Assembly (NCBI GenBank): GCA_025358255.1
Contig: JANYKC010000015.1
Coordinates: forward strand, 62,001 to 126,000
Direction: 5' to 3'
DNA length: 64,000 nt
Origin: Spirochaetaceae bacterium
GTDB lineage: Bacteria > Spirochaetota > Spirochaetia > Treponematales > Rectinemataceae
The notes under the pieces are model-generated. The model made no database searches. It was not told the DNA's origin and was given only the letters and a program-made list of their open reading frames with translations. This document shows positions 1-7,708 of this stretch, piece by piece. The translations under genes were made by a program, and so were the position numbers. Positions within the stretch are counted from its first letter, which is position 1; every line of letters starts with the position of its first letter.

Positions 1-56
1 TTTCCCCATTCCGTCAAGCACAAATGGAGTGCTACCGAGATTGTTGGCGCCTGATG

Positions 57-2162
57 CTAGGGAGAATTGAGCTTGCGGATAAGGCGCATGTAGTAGTTGC
101 AGGCCTCGTCGTCAGGAAGGCGGGTGGAGACTTCCTTCAAAAGCCCCAAGGCCCGGACATAGTCCTGGACATAGAATGAGCCGAGGGCCGCCTCGAATGG
201 CACGCGGATCTCGTCCTTGCGCGCGCGGAGCTCCTCGGGATCGCCGTCGTAGAGCTCGAAGACCGGAACCTGCTCCCGCTTGCCCTTGACGCCGACCTTC
301 CCGAGGAAACGGCTACGGTATTCCGAGCGGTCCGCGAGGCCCATGAGGATGCTTTCGCTTGCCACGACGCCTACGCCGAATTCCTTGGCGATGCCTTCCA
401 TGCGGCTGGCCACATTGACCGCGTCCGCGATCACCGTCCCGTCCATGCGCTCGTTCTCCCCGATCGTGCCGAGCATGATGCCGCCGAAATGGATGCCGAT
501 GCCGATGCGTATCGGCTCCTCGTCCTGGCCCTGGCGCTGCAGGTTGTACTCGTCGAGCCGCTGGTGCATGTCGATGGCGCAGCGCGCGGCGTCCTCGCGG
601 CTTCCAGGGAAGAGGGCCATGATGCCGTCGCCCATGTACTTGTCCACGAAGCCATTGTTCGAGCGGATCGTCGGCCCCATCCGCGCGAGGTACTGGTTGA
701 TGAAGCGGAAGGTCTCCTCGGGGGACAGGCGCTCCGAGAGGCTCGTGAAGGCGCGGATGTCCGCGAACATCACCGCCATGTCCTGTTTGGCGTTGTCGCC
801 GAGGCCCACCTGCTCGACCGATGACTTGCCGAGCATGGCCAGGAACTCCTCGGGGACGAAGCGTTTCATCGCCCGGTTCGCGCGGACAAGCTCTGCGGAG
901 AGGGACTCCGACATGCTGAAGGCCCCGGCGAGCTTGCGCGTGATCACGAGGGACATGGAAAAGACGAAGACGAGGAGACCGTACTGGGCGACGAAGGTGC
1001 TCTTGATCATCCCGTTCGCAACGAAGATGTCGAAGACCGCCGCGGCGAAAAAGAGGAGGAATCCGCCGAGGAAGAGGAGTGCCCCGCGCTCCCTTGCCAG
1101 TATCGCGATGACCAGCACGATGACGAGGTAGAGTCCGGCCACGACGGTAAAGGCCTGGAACCACTGCAGGGCCAGCGATACGGACAGGGTATCGCCGACG
1201 CAGATGAAAAGGCTGTAGGCGATGCTGATCGCGGCCACCAGCCAGGTGAGGGGCTTCCAGGCGCGCTTGGGGAAGAGCTTCGCGATGAACATTGTGGTCA
1301 GGAGGACGGAGAGCGAGAAAGTCAGGTAGCCGATCCGGAAAAGCCAGGGCCAGCTGAGGTTCGGGATGAGGTCCAGGAGGAAGTACTCGTCGTAGCAGAT
1401 GATGCGGAGGCCGAGGGCAAGGCAAAGCAGACCGAAGAGCAGCGGGGGCCGGTCCGCGGGCCTGAAGGCATGGAGGAAGAGGTAATACAGGCCCATGATG
1501 ATGAGGGCACCGACCGAGAAAAGCTCGTAGAGGCGGATCCGGTCGCGGATTCCCTGGACTACCGTGTACTCGCCGAGGGCCATGGCCGTGCGCAGGCCAC
1601 CCGAGCGATCGGCGAAATTGGAAAGATGGACGACGATGTCGGCGACCCCGTCCGCCGTTGGATGGAGGAGGATGAGCTGGGAATACCAGCCGGGCTCCTC
1701 CGAGGCCGCGTCCTTCCCCGGCTTGCCGAAGCTCATCACCTCCCTGCCGTTCACGAAGACCCGGGCGGCGGAGAGGAAGGAACCCATGCGAAGGCCCCAG
1801 TCCCTCTTGGGGTCCAAGCCCTTCACAAGGAGGCGGTAGGTCCCGTAGCCCGTCGGGGGGTAGCCCCGCCCGTACCCTGCCCATTCCCCCGGAAGCCGAC
1901 CGAAGGCCGGGGAAGGCACCTGCCCCGCGGCGAGGGAAGAGGGATCGACGAAGGACCGCCAGTGGAATTCCCATTCCCCTTCAAGGGAAGAGGCCTTTCC
2001 CCTCGCAAGGCCCGACAGGTCGATGCCGCCCCGCGTCGCCACTGTCCCTGGGGCTGTGCCCAGGCCCTCGGCCCAGGCTGCGCCAGCGACGAGGAGGAGG
2101 GTCACAAGGGCGAAGGCGCGACGGACCGCGGCCACCCCAGGGGAAACGGCTTTGATTGGCAT
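57..2162 (-). CDS. 7TM-DISM receptor with class III adenylate/guanylate cyclase domain
   Basis: 701 aa. It should make a cyclic nucleotide (cAMP or cGMP) in response to an extracytoplasmic ligand. A signal peptide (residues 1-31, ending GAAWAEG) precedes a beta-rich extracytoplasmic part (about 60-200) of the 7TMR-DISM type, then seven hydrophobic segments (about 205-410), then a class III cyclase domain (about 455-625). The metal-binding aspartates are in FADIRAFTS (about 462) and KYMGDGIMALF (about 512); the transition-state Asn/Arg pair is in VNVASRME (about 584). The lysine before MGDG is the usual purine-recognition residue, which favours ATP, but I cannot settle ATP versus GTP. The last 80 residues resemble a short helical tail. 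No Shine-Dalgarno site is visible; a promoter with its -10 box 9 nt before the ATG suggests a leaderless or near-leaderless mRNA. The gene stands alone. Confidence 0.9.
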   Translation of the reverse strand: MPIKAVSPGVAAVRRAFALVTLLLVAGAAWAEGLGTAPGTVATRGGIDLSGLARGKASSLEGEWEFHWRSFVDPSSLAAGQVPSPAFGRLPGEWAGYGRGYPPTGYGTYRLLVKGLDPKRDWGLRMGSFLSAARVFVNGREVMSFGKPGKDAASEEPGWYSQLILLHPTADGVADIVVHLSNFADRSGGLRTAMALGEYTVVQGIRDRIRLYELFSVGALIIMGLYYLFLHAFRPADRPPLLFGLLCLALGLRIICYDEYFLLDLIPNLSWPWLFRIGYLTFSLSVLLTTMFIAKLFPKRAWKPLTWLVAAISIAYSLFICVGDTLSVSLALQWFQAFTVVAGLYLVIVLVIAILARERGALLFLGGFLLFFAAAVFDIFVANGMIKSTFVAQYGLLVFVFSMSLVITRKLAGAFSMSESLSAELVRANRAMKRFVPEEFLAMLGKSSVEQVGLGDNAKQDMAVMFADIRAFTSLSERLSPEETFRFINQYLARMGPTIRSNNGFVDKYMGDGIMALFPGSREDAARCAIDMHQRLDEYNLQRQGQDEEPIRIGIGIHFGGIMLGTIGENERMDGTVIADAVNVASRMEGIAKEFGVGVVASESILMGLADRSEYRSRFLGKVGVKGKREQVPVFELYDGDPEELRARKDEIRVPFEAALGSFYVQDYVRALGLLKEVSTRLPDDEACNYYMRLIRKLNSP

Positions 2163-2171
2163 CAGGCGACG

Positions 2172-2200
2172 ATGCTAGCATGGGGCCGTTGCCTCGACAA
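2172..2200 (-). promoter_or_regulatory. Promoter of the receptor cyclase gene
   Basis: On the minus strand: -35 TTGTCG, 17-bp spacer, -10 TAGCAT, then 9 nt to the ATG. The predicted transcript start is within about 2 nt of the start codon, so little or no leader. Confidence 0.5.
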
Positions 2201-2286
2201 GCGCGGCAGGGCAGGTTCGGTCGGGGAGCGGTTCGCAAAACCATCCGTCATGCGATAGGATGGGACCTGAACCAGAGGAGGCTCTG

Positions 2287-2808
2287 ATGAAAAAAGGGAT
2301 ACTGCTGATCGCCTTGGCCCTCGCGGCCCTGGCCGCCGGGGCGGAGGAAAAGGTGGTTTTCGACAAGTATCCAAGCGCCCTCGGACTCTACGTGGATTCC
2401 GCCGCGGTCTATGGCCTTTCCTACCAGCGCTGGATGGGCGATTTCGGCTTCCAGACCGCCCTTTCGGTCCAGTCCAACACCTGGACGGACGGGACCTTCG
2501 ATGCCTCGGCCGTGATCGAGGGCAAGTATCGGCTGTATTCGGAGGACTATGCCGCCTGGCTTTCCGGCGCCCTCTACCTCGCGGCGCTGGCCGGCGGTGG
2601 CTATAGCAGGAACAGCAGCTATGTCGACGGCGGGAGCTATGCCCTGGGGGAACCCCTCGCCAAGATACTCTTCGGCGCGGGCTTGGGCTTCGAGGTCGTG
2701 CTGTTCCGCCACTTCTCGATGGACCTCCAGTTCCTGTACCGGACCAAGTACGAGACCATCCTGGACATCGGCCTGGGAGCCGGTTTCGGCGTCACCTATC
2801 GGTTCTAG
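2287..2808 (+). CDS. Small exported beta-barrel-like outer membrane protein
   Basis: 173 aa from the ATG at 2287, which has a GAGGAG ribosome site 7 nt upstream; an in-frame ATG at 2260 precedes this site and is unlikely to be used. A signal peptide (about 1-18, MKKGILLIALALAALAAGAE) is followed by alternating hydrophobic/aromatic strands (YGLSYQRWMG, FQTALSVQSN, YRLYSEDYAAWL, MDLQFLYRTKYE) and ends in GVTYRF with a terminal Phe, as in proteins assembled into the outer membrane. An 8-stranded barrel fits the size. I do not recognise a named family. A candidate promoter (TTCGCA, 18 bp, TAGGAT) ends near 2261. The HEAT-repeat protein follows after 33 nt and may be cotranscribed. Confidence 0.7.
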   Translation: MKKGILLIALALAALAAGAEEKVVFDKYPSALGLYVDSAAVYGLSYQRWMGDFGFQTALSVQSNTWTDGTFDASAVIEGKYRLYSEDYAAWLSGALYLAALAGGGYSRNSSYVDGGSYALGEPLAKILFGAGLGFEVVLFRHFSMDLQFLYRTKYETILDIGLGAGFGVTYRF

Positions 2809-2841
2809 CCTCGCGAAAAAGGCATTGGGGAGGGACAATCC

Positions 2842-5355
2842 ATGGGCAATCCGCGAAAGCGAACGGCGACGGCGGCCTTGTTCTTTTTCCTGTCGATGGC
2901 GGCCCTGCTCACGGCCCAGGCCACGCAGGCGCCACCCCTCCCCCGCCCCGCCTTCACCGACGAGGCGGGCCTCGAGAACTACCTGAAAAAAGCGGGCCTG
3001 GACGAAAGGCTCGGGCTCTATGCCTCCTATCTCGGGTCACGGCCCCTCAACGGCATGGCCAACAGGGTCCTTTCGTCGCGCTTCGAGGCCGACCTTGGCG
3101 CGGCCGCTCCGGAAAAAAGGAGGAGCCTCGCGGAGCTCGCGATAAAGACGGCGAAAAGCGGCCTGGACGGGAATTCTGTTTACAATTATGACGATTTCCT
3201 CCTGGCGATCCCGGCCTTCCCCGACGTGGCGCCCCTATATTGGCTGGCCCTGCCCATAGGCGCCCGCTCCGCCGCCCTGGACCGGGTATCCCTCTCCGGC
3301 CGGCGCGGCCCGGTCCTCGCCGGCATCCTCGCAGGGATCCTCCCCAAGCTCGGCCCGGCCACGCGGGGGGCCATCTTCGCGGAAAGCCTCCGCTGGTTCG
3401 AGGCCGAAGGCACAGGCTACGACCAGGCTGCCCTGCGGAGCGTCGCCCTCGCGCTGGCAAGCCAGGCCTCCAGCCTTTTCGCCGCCATAGAGCCCACGCG
3501 CAGCCTCTACCGCGCGCCGTCGGCCCGGAGTTTCCAGAAAGCCCCGCTGGGCGAGAAGGAGCTCGAGTATTTCCTCCCCCTCCTTTTCGAGTTCGCGGAA
3601 AGGGACGTGCTGGAAAAGCCGGCCACCACCCTCGCCTCGCGCTTCGCGGACGCGAGGAAGGACGCCGAGACGGAAAAGCTCCTTGCTTCCTGCCGTGAGT
3701 CGAAAAACCCAAGGGTGGCCTACCTCTCGCGCTATCTCCTCCTCCTCGAGAAGGACCCGGCGGCGGGCGCTTACCCCTGGCCTCCCATGAGCCAGGTCGC
3801 GTCCATGACTGACGACTGGCTTGCCTACCTCGCCTATCGGGTGGCGGCCTCGCGCGGGGAGAGGCTGCCGGATGACGCCCTCCTTGCCTGCATCGACCCG
3901 AAGCGCCCCAGCCTGGCCGCCGCGGTGCTCGAGGACCGTTTCGGCCCCGAATACCGGAATCCCGACTTCCTCATCGTCCCCGCGGGGGCTCCATGGAAGC
4001 TTTCCGCCTTCCAGGAATCCGCCCTCGCGAAGGCGCCCGCCCTCGCGGGAGGCGATTCCGAGCGCGTCGTCATCCCGGCCCTGAGGACGATCATCCACCT
4101 GGGAAAGACGACCTGGCTCACCGCGATCACGATCCAGCTCAAGGCGCCCTTCGAGCATGTCCGCGAGTTCGCCGTCCGTACCCTCCTGCGGTTCGCCGAC
4201 CAATCCCACTTCCTCCTCTTCATGGAAAGGCTCGCCGACCCGAGCGACACCATCCGCGCCCTGGCGATCCAGGGCCTGGGCCGCATCCGCGACTCTCGCG
4301 CCGTGGATGCGCTGGCGAGGATCGCCGGTGACGAACAGGAATCCATATCCATCCGCATCGACGCGGTCGAGGCATTGGGGGAGATCGGGGACCGGCGCAT
4401 GATCCGGATCTTCACGGGCATCCTCATCACCCCGTCCAGGCAGGGCCTCTACGACTCCGGCCTCAGGATCCGCGCCGCCCGCGCCTTGGGCGAGCAGCGG
4501 GAAAAGACGGCGATCGACGCCCTCCTCTTCAACATCGACCCCCTCCATGAAACTGATCTTAATTACTATTGTCTTGAGGCGCTGGGCAAGATCGACGACC
4601 CCGACGGATTCCGGAAGCTCGTCCCGGTCTTCGTGAAGGCATGGCGGGCCTGGATAGCCGCGACGGAAAGGAGGGACAACTTCTACGCGGCGATGTGGGC
4701 CCTCTTCCCCTGGCGTTCCGCGGAGACCACGGCCATCTGCGTCAAGGCCTTCGAGGAATCCGGGGACCTGTATTCCGACACTGCCTTCATCTGCGCATAC
4801 TACCTCGTCAGGCAGGAAGCCGCGCCGAAGCCGGGATGGATCGCCTATTGCGACGCGCATCATGGCAGTTTTTTCCAGGACAGCTACCGCGTCTACCAGT
4901 TCGCCTCGATGCTCGACAAGACCTGGGACGCGAGGAGCGTCGCCTGGATCGCGGAGGGACTCGACGGCTATGACGACGCGACCAAGACCTGGGTCCTCTC
5001 GGGGATGAACGAGCGGCCCTCGGTCGCCTTCATCCCGAAGCTGGGGACCCTGGCCGGCTCGGGAAGCGTTTCGGTGAGGCGCTGGAGCGGCGCCCTCGCC
5101 GAACGCATCGCTGCCTTGCTTCCGCCGGCCCCCGCGCCGGCGGCGGCCCCGGCCGCAACCCCGGCCCCGGCCGCAACCCCGGCGGCAGCCGCGACACCGG
5201 CGGCGGGCGATTCGATCCGGGCAAGGGCGGATGCGACCGCGCTCCTGGCGATCGTCGACACCTGGCTCCTCTCGGAAAAGGACGGGGAGGTGCGCGGCTA
5301 CTTGACCCGGGTCGCATCCAGGCTCGCCGCCTGGCGCGCGGCGGCCTCACCCTGA
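2842..5355 (+). CDS. Exported HEAT-repeat protein
   Basis: 837 aa. An N-terminal hydrophobic segment (about 8-28, FFFLSMAALLTAQA) is a signal peptide or anchor with no clear lipobox cysteine. Most of the chain is helical. From about 430 to 580 there are recognisable HEAT-type pairs (VREFAVRTLLRFAD, IRALAIQGLGRIRDS, IRIDAVEALGEIGDR, LRIRAARALGEQREK). Near the C-terminus (about 758-790) lies a Pro/Ala linker with repeated APAATPA units. HEAT solenoids are protein-binding scaffolds; the partner is unknown. A start at 2842 is preceded by GGGGAGGGAC, a good ribosome site. The upstream barrel protein is 33 nt away, so both may act in the envelope. Confidence 0.75.
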   Translation: MGNPRKRTATAALFFFLSMAALLTAQATQAPPLPRPAFTDEAGLENYLKKAGLDERLGLYASYLGSRPLNGMANRVLSSRFEADLGAAAPEKRRSLAELAIKTAKSGLDGNSVYNYDDFLLAIPAFPDVAPLYWLALPIGARSAALDRVSLSGRRGPVLAGILAGILPKLGPATRGAIFAESLRWFEAEGTGYDQAALRSVALALASQASSLFAAIEPTRSLYRAPSARSFQKAPLGEKELEYFLPLLFEFAERDVLEKPATTLASRFADARKDAETEKLLASCRESKNPRVAYLSRYLLLLEKDPAAGAYPWPPMSQVASMTDDWLAYLAYRVAASRGERLPDDALLACIDPKRPSLAAAVLEDRFGPEYRNPDFLIVPAGAPWKLSAFQESALAKAPALAGGDSERVVIPALRTIIHLGKTTWLTAITIQLKAPFEHVREFAVRTLLRFADQSHFLLFMERLADPSDTIRALAIQGLGRIRDSRAVDALARIAGDEQESISIRIDAVEALGEIGDRRMIRIFTGILITPSRQGLYDSGLRIRAARALGEQREKTAIDALLFNIDPLHETDLNYYCLEALGKIDDPDGFRKLVPVFVKAWRAWIAATERRDNFYAAMWALFPWRSAETTAICVKAFEESGDLYSDTAFICAYYLVRQEAAPKPGWIAYCDAHHGSFFQDSYRVYQFASMLDKTWDARSVAWIAEGLDGYDDATKTWVLSGMNERPSVAFIPKLGTLAGSGSVSVRRWSGALAERIAALLPPAPAPAAAPAATPAPAATPAAAATPAAGDSIRARADATALLAIVDTWLLSEKDGEVRGYLTRVASRLAAWRAAASP

Positions 5356-5677
5356 CCCAAAGCGTTTGAAAACCCGGCACGGAGGGCCTAGAATTCAAGC
5401 CGGGAGTGGGATCAGGGCAACGCGTTTCGTATCACCGCCTCAAGGCCAGCTACGAGGGGACGCCGAAAGCGAGGACGGTCAGCCCGATCGACCTCCGCGG
5501 AGGCTTCAGGTCCCTGGCCTTCCAACTCCATGATGAAGCGTCCATGAGCCTTGTGAGCTTCAGGGACTATCGCGCACGGGGCCTGGGCAAGGCCTAGTGC
5601 CCGAATTCCGGACTGCGATCTGGAAAAAAAACCGGGCACGGCTGACGCCGCACCCGTAGGTCCGATCGGGATGGTGA
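5356..5677. other. Gene-free stretch after the HEAT-repeat gene
   Basis: I find no convincing gene here. A 63-codon frame on the plus strand (5406-5597) has no ribosome site and matches nothing I know. The stretch lies next to the decayed gene at 5678-6720 and may be eroded sequence of the same origin. Confidence 0.4.
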
Positions 5678-6720
5678 CTAGTTCGCAGGCGTGTACTGCT
5701 CCCAGGTCCACCCGTATGCCAAATTGGGAGTCCTGGACCCGCGCCACCGTCATAGAGCTAGAATCCGTCCTAGGTCATGTTGCCCTGCGCATCGTACACT
5801 AGGACTTCCTTTGGCGCTTCGACGGTCGGGGAGCTATCCATGACGTAGTGCCGGACAGTGGCTCGGCCGGCCGGATCGTTCTCCATCGACAGGATGACCC
5901 CGGTCAGCACGGTGGTGGCCAGACCACCGTCATTGTTGATCAGGGGCCCGCCTATCTCCTTCCCCGGGGCATCGTAGGTATATTCGTCGTATCACGTGAG
6001 CGCGCCGGCCGCGTTGCAGGATTCCACCCGCGCGAGCGCCGCGCCTGTTGCGTAGCAGCAGGGGGAATAGCTCTTCAAGGCCTCAGGCGTGACCGTGACA
6101 TAGTAGACCCTATATCCGGTCGTCTTTCCAGAAACGTCGCGGGTGAAGTCGCGCCGTCGCGTCTTAACGCCGGAAACAAGCTTCTTGCGGCAATCGGCAA
6201 GCCCGCTGGACGCCGAGGGGTAATGGAATGTGTCGGCCCATGAATGGACGAGTTGGCCGCCGGCCGGGACGTAATAGGAGTAGCTGGCCCGTCGCCATTT
6301 CGGCTGGGTCACCTGTGCTGCCGCATAGCTCGCACAGACGATCAGGTCCACCTCGGTGTCGCTGCTCCCCTCGGAAAGCAGGAAGACCTTCTTCCCGACA
6401 TCCAAGGCTCCCAATGCGACCGTGGTCGCCGAAGCGGCGTCTCCCTCGATACGGGCTTTCGCGGCCGCAACGGGGCGGGTCTCCGCCATCTCGGTGGTGA
6501 TGCTGGTTTCGACCGCAGCCGCGCTGCCGCCTTCCTGGCTCACTCCGGTGAGGAGGGAATCCTTGAGATGGATGGTATCAGCGAGGCTGCCCGCCCCTTC
6601 AGAAATGGAGGAAGCTATCTGGATGTGGAAATCACCTGCGACAATGGTCACATCGGTCTTGGCCGGGAGGGTGATCCGGTCTGCGGCCTCGGAGGCGGGC
6701 CATGCCCACTGGAAGCGGCG
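5678..6720 (-). pseudogene. Decayed gene for a secreted/repeat-type protein
   Basis: On the minus strand a frame open from 6762 down to a TGA at 5992-5994 gives protein-like sequence (DVTIVAGDFHIQIASS, KKVFLLSEGSSDTEVDL, YRVYYVTVTPEALKSYS). The same frame continues past the TGA for 73 sensible codons (YDEYTYDAPGKEIGG, HYVMDSSPTVEAPKEVL, VYDAQGNMT) to a TAG at 5770-5772, then another TAG just beyond. A shifted frame then ends in TWEQYTPAN and a stop at 5678. The YD-type wording (YTYDAPGKE, VYDAQGN) recalls YD/RHS-like or surface repeat proteins, but I cannot name a family. The 5' end runs into yaeQ without a credible start or signal peptide. It is best read as a truncated, multiply interrupted relic; local G+C is lower than in neighbouring genes. 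Confidence 0.6.
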
Positions 6721-6761
6721 GCATCGGCCATGGCAGGATCCTCTCCCGAGGTGACGTGGCA

Positions 6762-7298
6762 ATGGCTATCAAGGCAACGGTATTCAAGGTGGATCTCCAG
6801 GTCGCCGACCTGGACAGGAACTACTATGCCACCCACAAGCTGACCCTGGCCCGCGAGAGTTCCGAGACCGACGAGAGGATGATGGCCCGGATCCTCGCCT
6901 TTGCCCTGAATGCCGACGAGGCCCTCGCCTTCACGAGCGCGATGAGCGAAACGGAAGAGCCGAGCCTTTGGAAAAAGGACCTCGCCGGGCGGATCGAGCT
7001 CTGGATAGAGGTCGGCCTGCCCGACTCCAAGCGCCTGAAAAAAGCGGCCGGCCGCACAGGCCTGGTGCTGCTCTACCTCTACCATGGCCGCCAGGCACAG
7101 CTCTGGTGGGAACAGAACCGTGGCGAGCTTGAAGGCATCCGGAACCTGAGCGTGGTCGAGGTCGCGCCCGCCTCGGTCAAGGCCCTCGCGGACCTTGCCG
7201 AAAAGACCATGGACCTGCAATGCACGATCCAGGACGGCCAAGCCATCTTTGCCCACGACGGGGGCATGGTGGAGGTGGAGCTCAGGCAGGTCCTTTGA
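6762..7298 (+). CDS. yaeQ: YaeQ family protein
   Basis: 178 aa, close to the family length of about 180. The N-terminus MAIKATVFKVDLQVADLDRN and the motif ESSETDERMMARILAFAL are characteristic of YaeQ, as are ELWIEVGLPDSKRLKKA, QLWWEQNR, LSVVEV and MDLQCTIQDGQ. YaeQ has a PD-(D/E)XK nuclease-like fold; its role is unclear, and old reports linked the enterobacterial protein to RfaH-related transcription effects. The start at 6762 is chosen because family similarity begins at that Met and a GAGGTGAC ribosome site precedes it; an upstream in-frame ATG at 6702 would add 20 unrelated residues. The gene is intact, yet sits between two gene relics and directly abuts the one at 7299. Confidence 0.9.
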   Translation: MAIKATVFKVDLQVADLDRNYYATHKLTLARESSETDERMMARILAFALNADEALAFTSAMSETEEPSLWKKDLAGRIELWIEVGLPDSKRLKKAAGRTGLVLLYLYHGRQAQLWWEQNRGELEGIRNLSVVEVAPASVKALADLAEKTMDLQCTIQDGQAIFAHDGGMVEVELRQVL

Positions 7299-7702
7299 TC
7301 AATGCACGGACCGGTATCCCTGGTCCTCTCGCCTCGCCGACTCCGGGAACCTGAGCGCAAACCGTCCCTCGCCCACCAAGGGAGACAGGTGTTTCCTCCT
7401 GAGGCTTTCGGGGCTGCGGAGGAGTAGGCGGGTCAATGCCTCGAGGGTCAGGTAAGCGCCGTCGGCGCCGAACATGAGGAGACCGGCCAGGCTCAGGCCT
7501 TCGGCGCCGCTCTTGCCTTCCTTGCGCCAGGCGCCGAGTTTCGTGAGGAAGGCCAGGTCATCCAGGGCCAGCCAGGGATGGTCCCCCTGGCTTCCTCAAA
7601 GCGCCGTCGATACAGGCGGATGGAGAGCGGATCCAGGTCAAAGAGCCCGAAGTCGCGGAGGATTCGGGTGTCGGACCTTTCTTGGCCCACTGTCTCCATC
7701 AT
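7299..7702 (-). pseudogene. Relic of an AlbA_2 / divergent-AAA ATP-binding regulator
   Basis: Two minus-strand frames join into one recognisable protein. The first (from 7702) reads LDPLSIRLYRRRFEEARG. After a one-base shift at a run of five G/C bases (about 7583-7587) the next reads DHPWLALDDLAFLTKLGAWR, GLSLAGLLMFG, then LTLEALTRLLLRSPESLRRK and ends EDQGYRSVH. This matches the middle and the far C-terminal winged-helix part of AlbA_2-type putative DNA-binding regulators (also annotated as ATP-binding or divergent AAA-4 proteins). The N-terminal AlbA_2 domain and the part between LLMFG and the C-terminal helix are missing. It is thus truncated, internally deleted and frameshifted. Its stop directly abuts the yaeQ stop. 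Confidence 0.7.
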
Positions 7703-7708
7703 GGGGCT

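Noticed and set aside
3235..4863. Long antisense frame within the HEAT-repeat gene
   Set aside because: The HEAT-type repeats and signal peptide support the sense frame.
5406..5597. A 63-codon plus-strand frame
   Set aside because: No ribosome site, no family features, and overlap with decayed sequence.
5992..5994. Selenocysteine or stop readthrough at TGA
   Set aside because: The following frame meets further TAG stops and the gene lacks a credible start, so decay explains it better. No SECIS-like hairpin was obvious just after the TGA.
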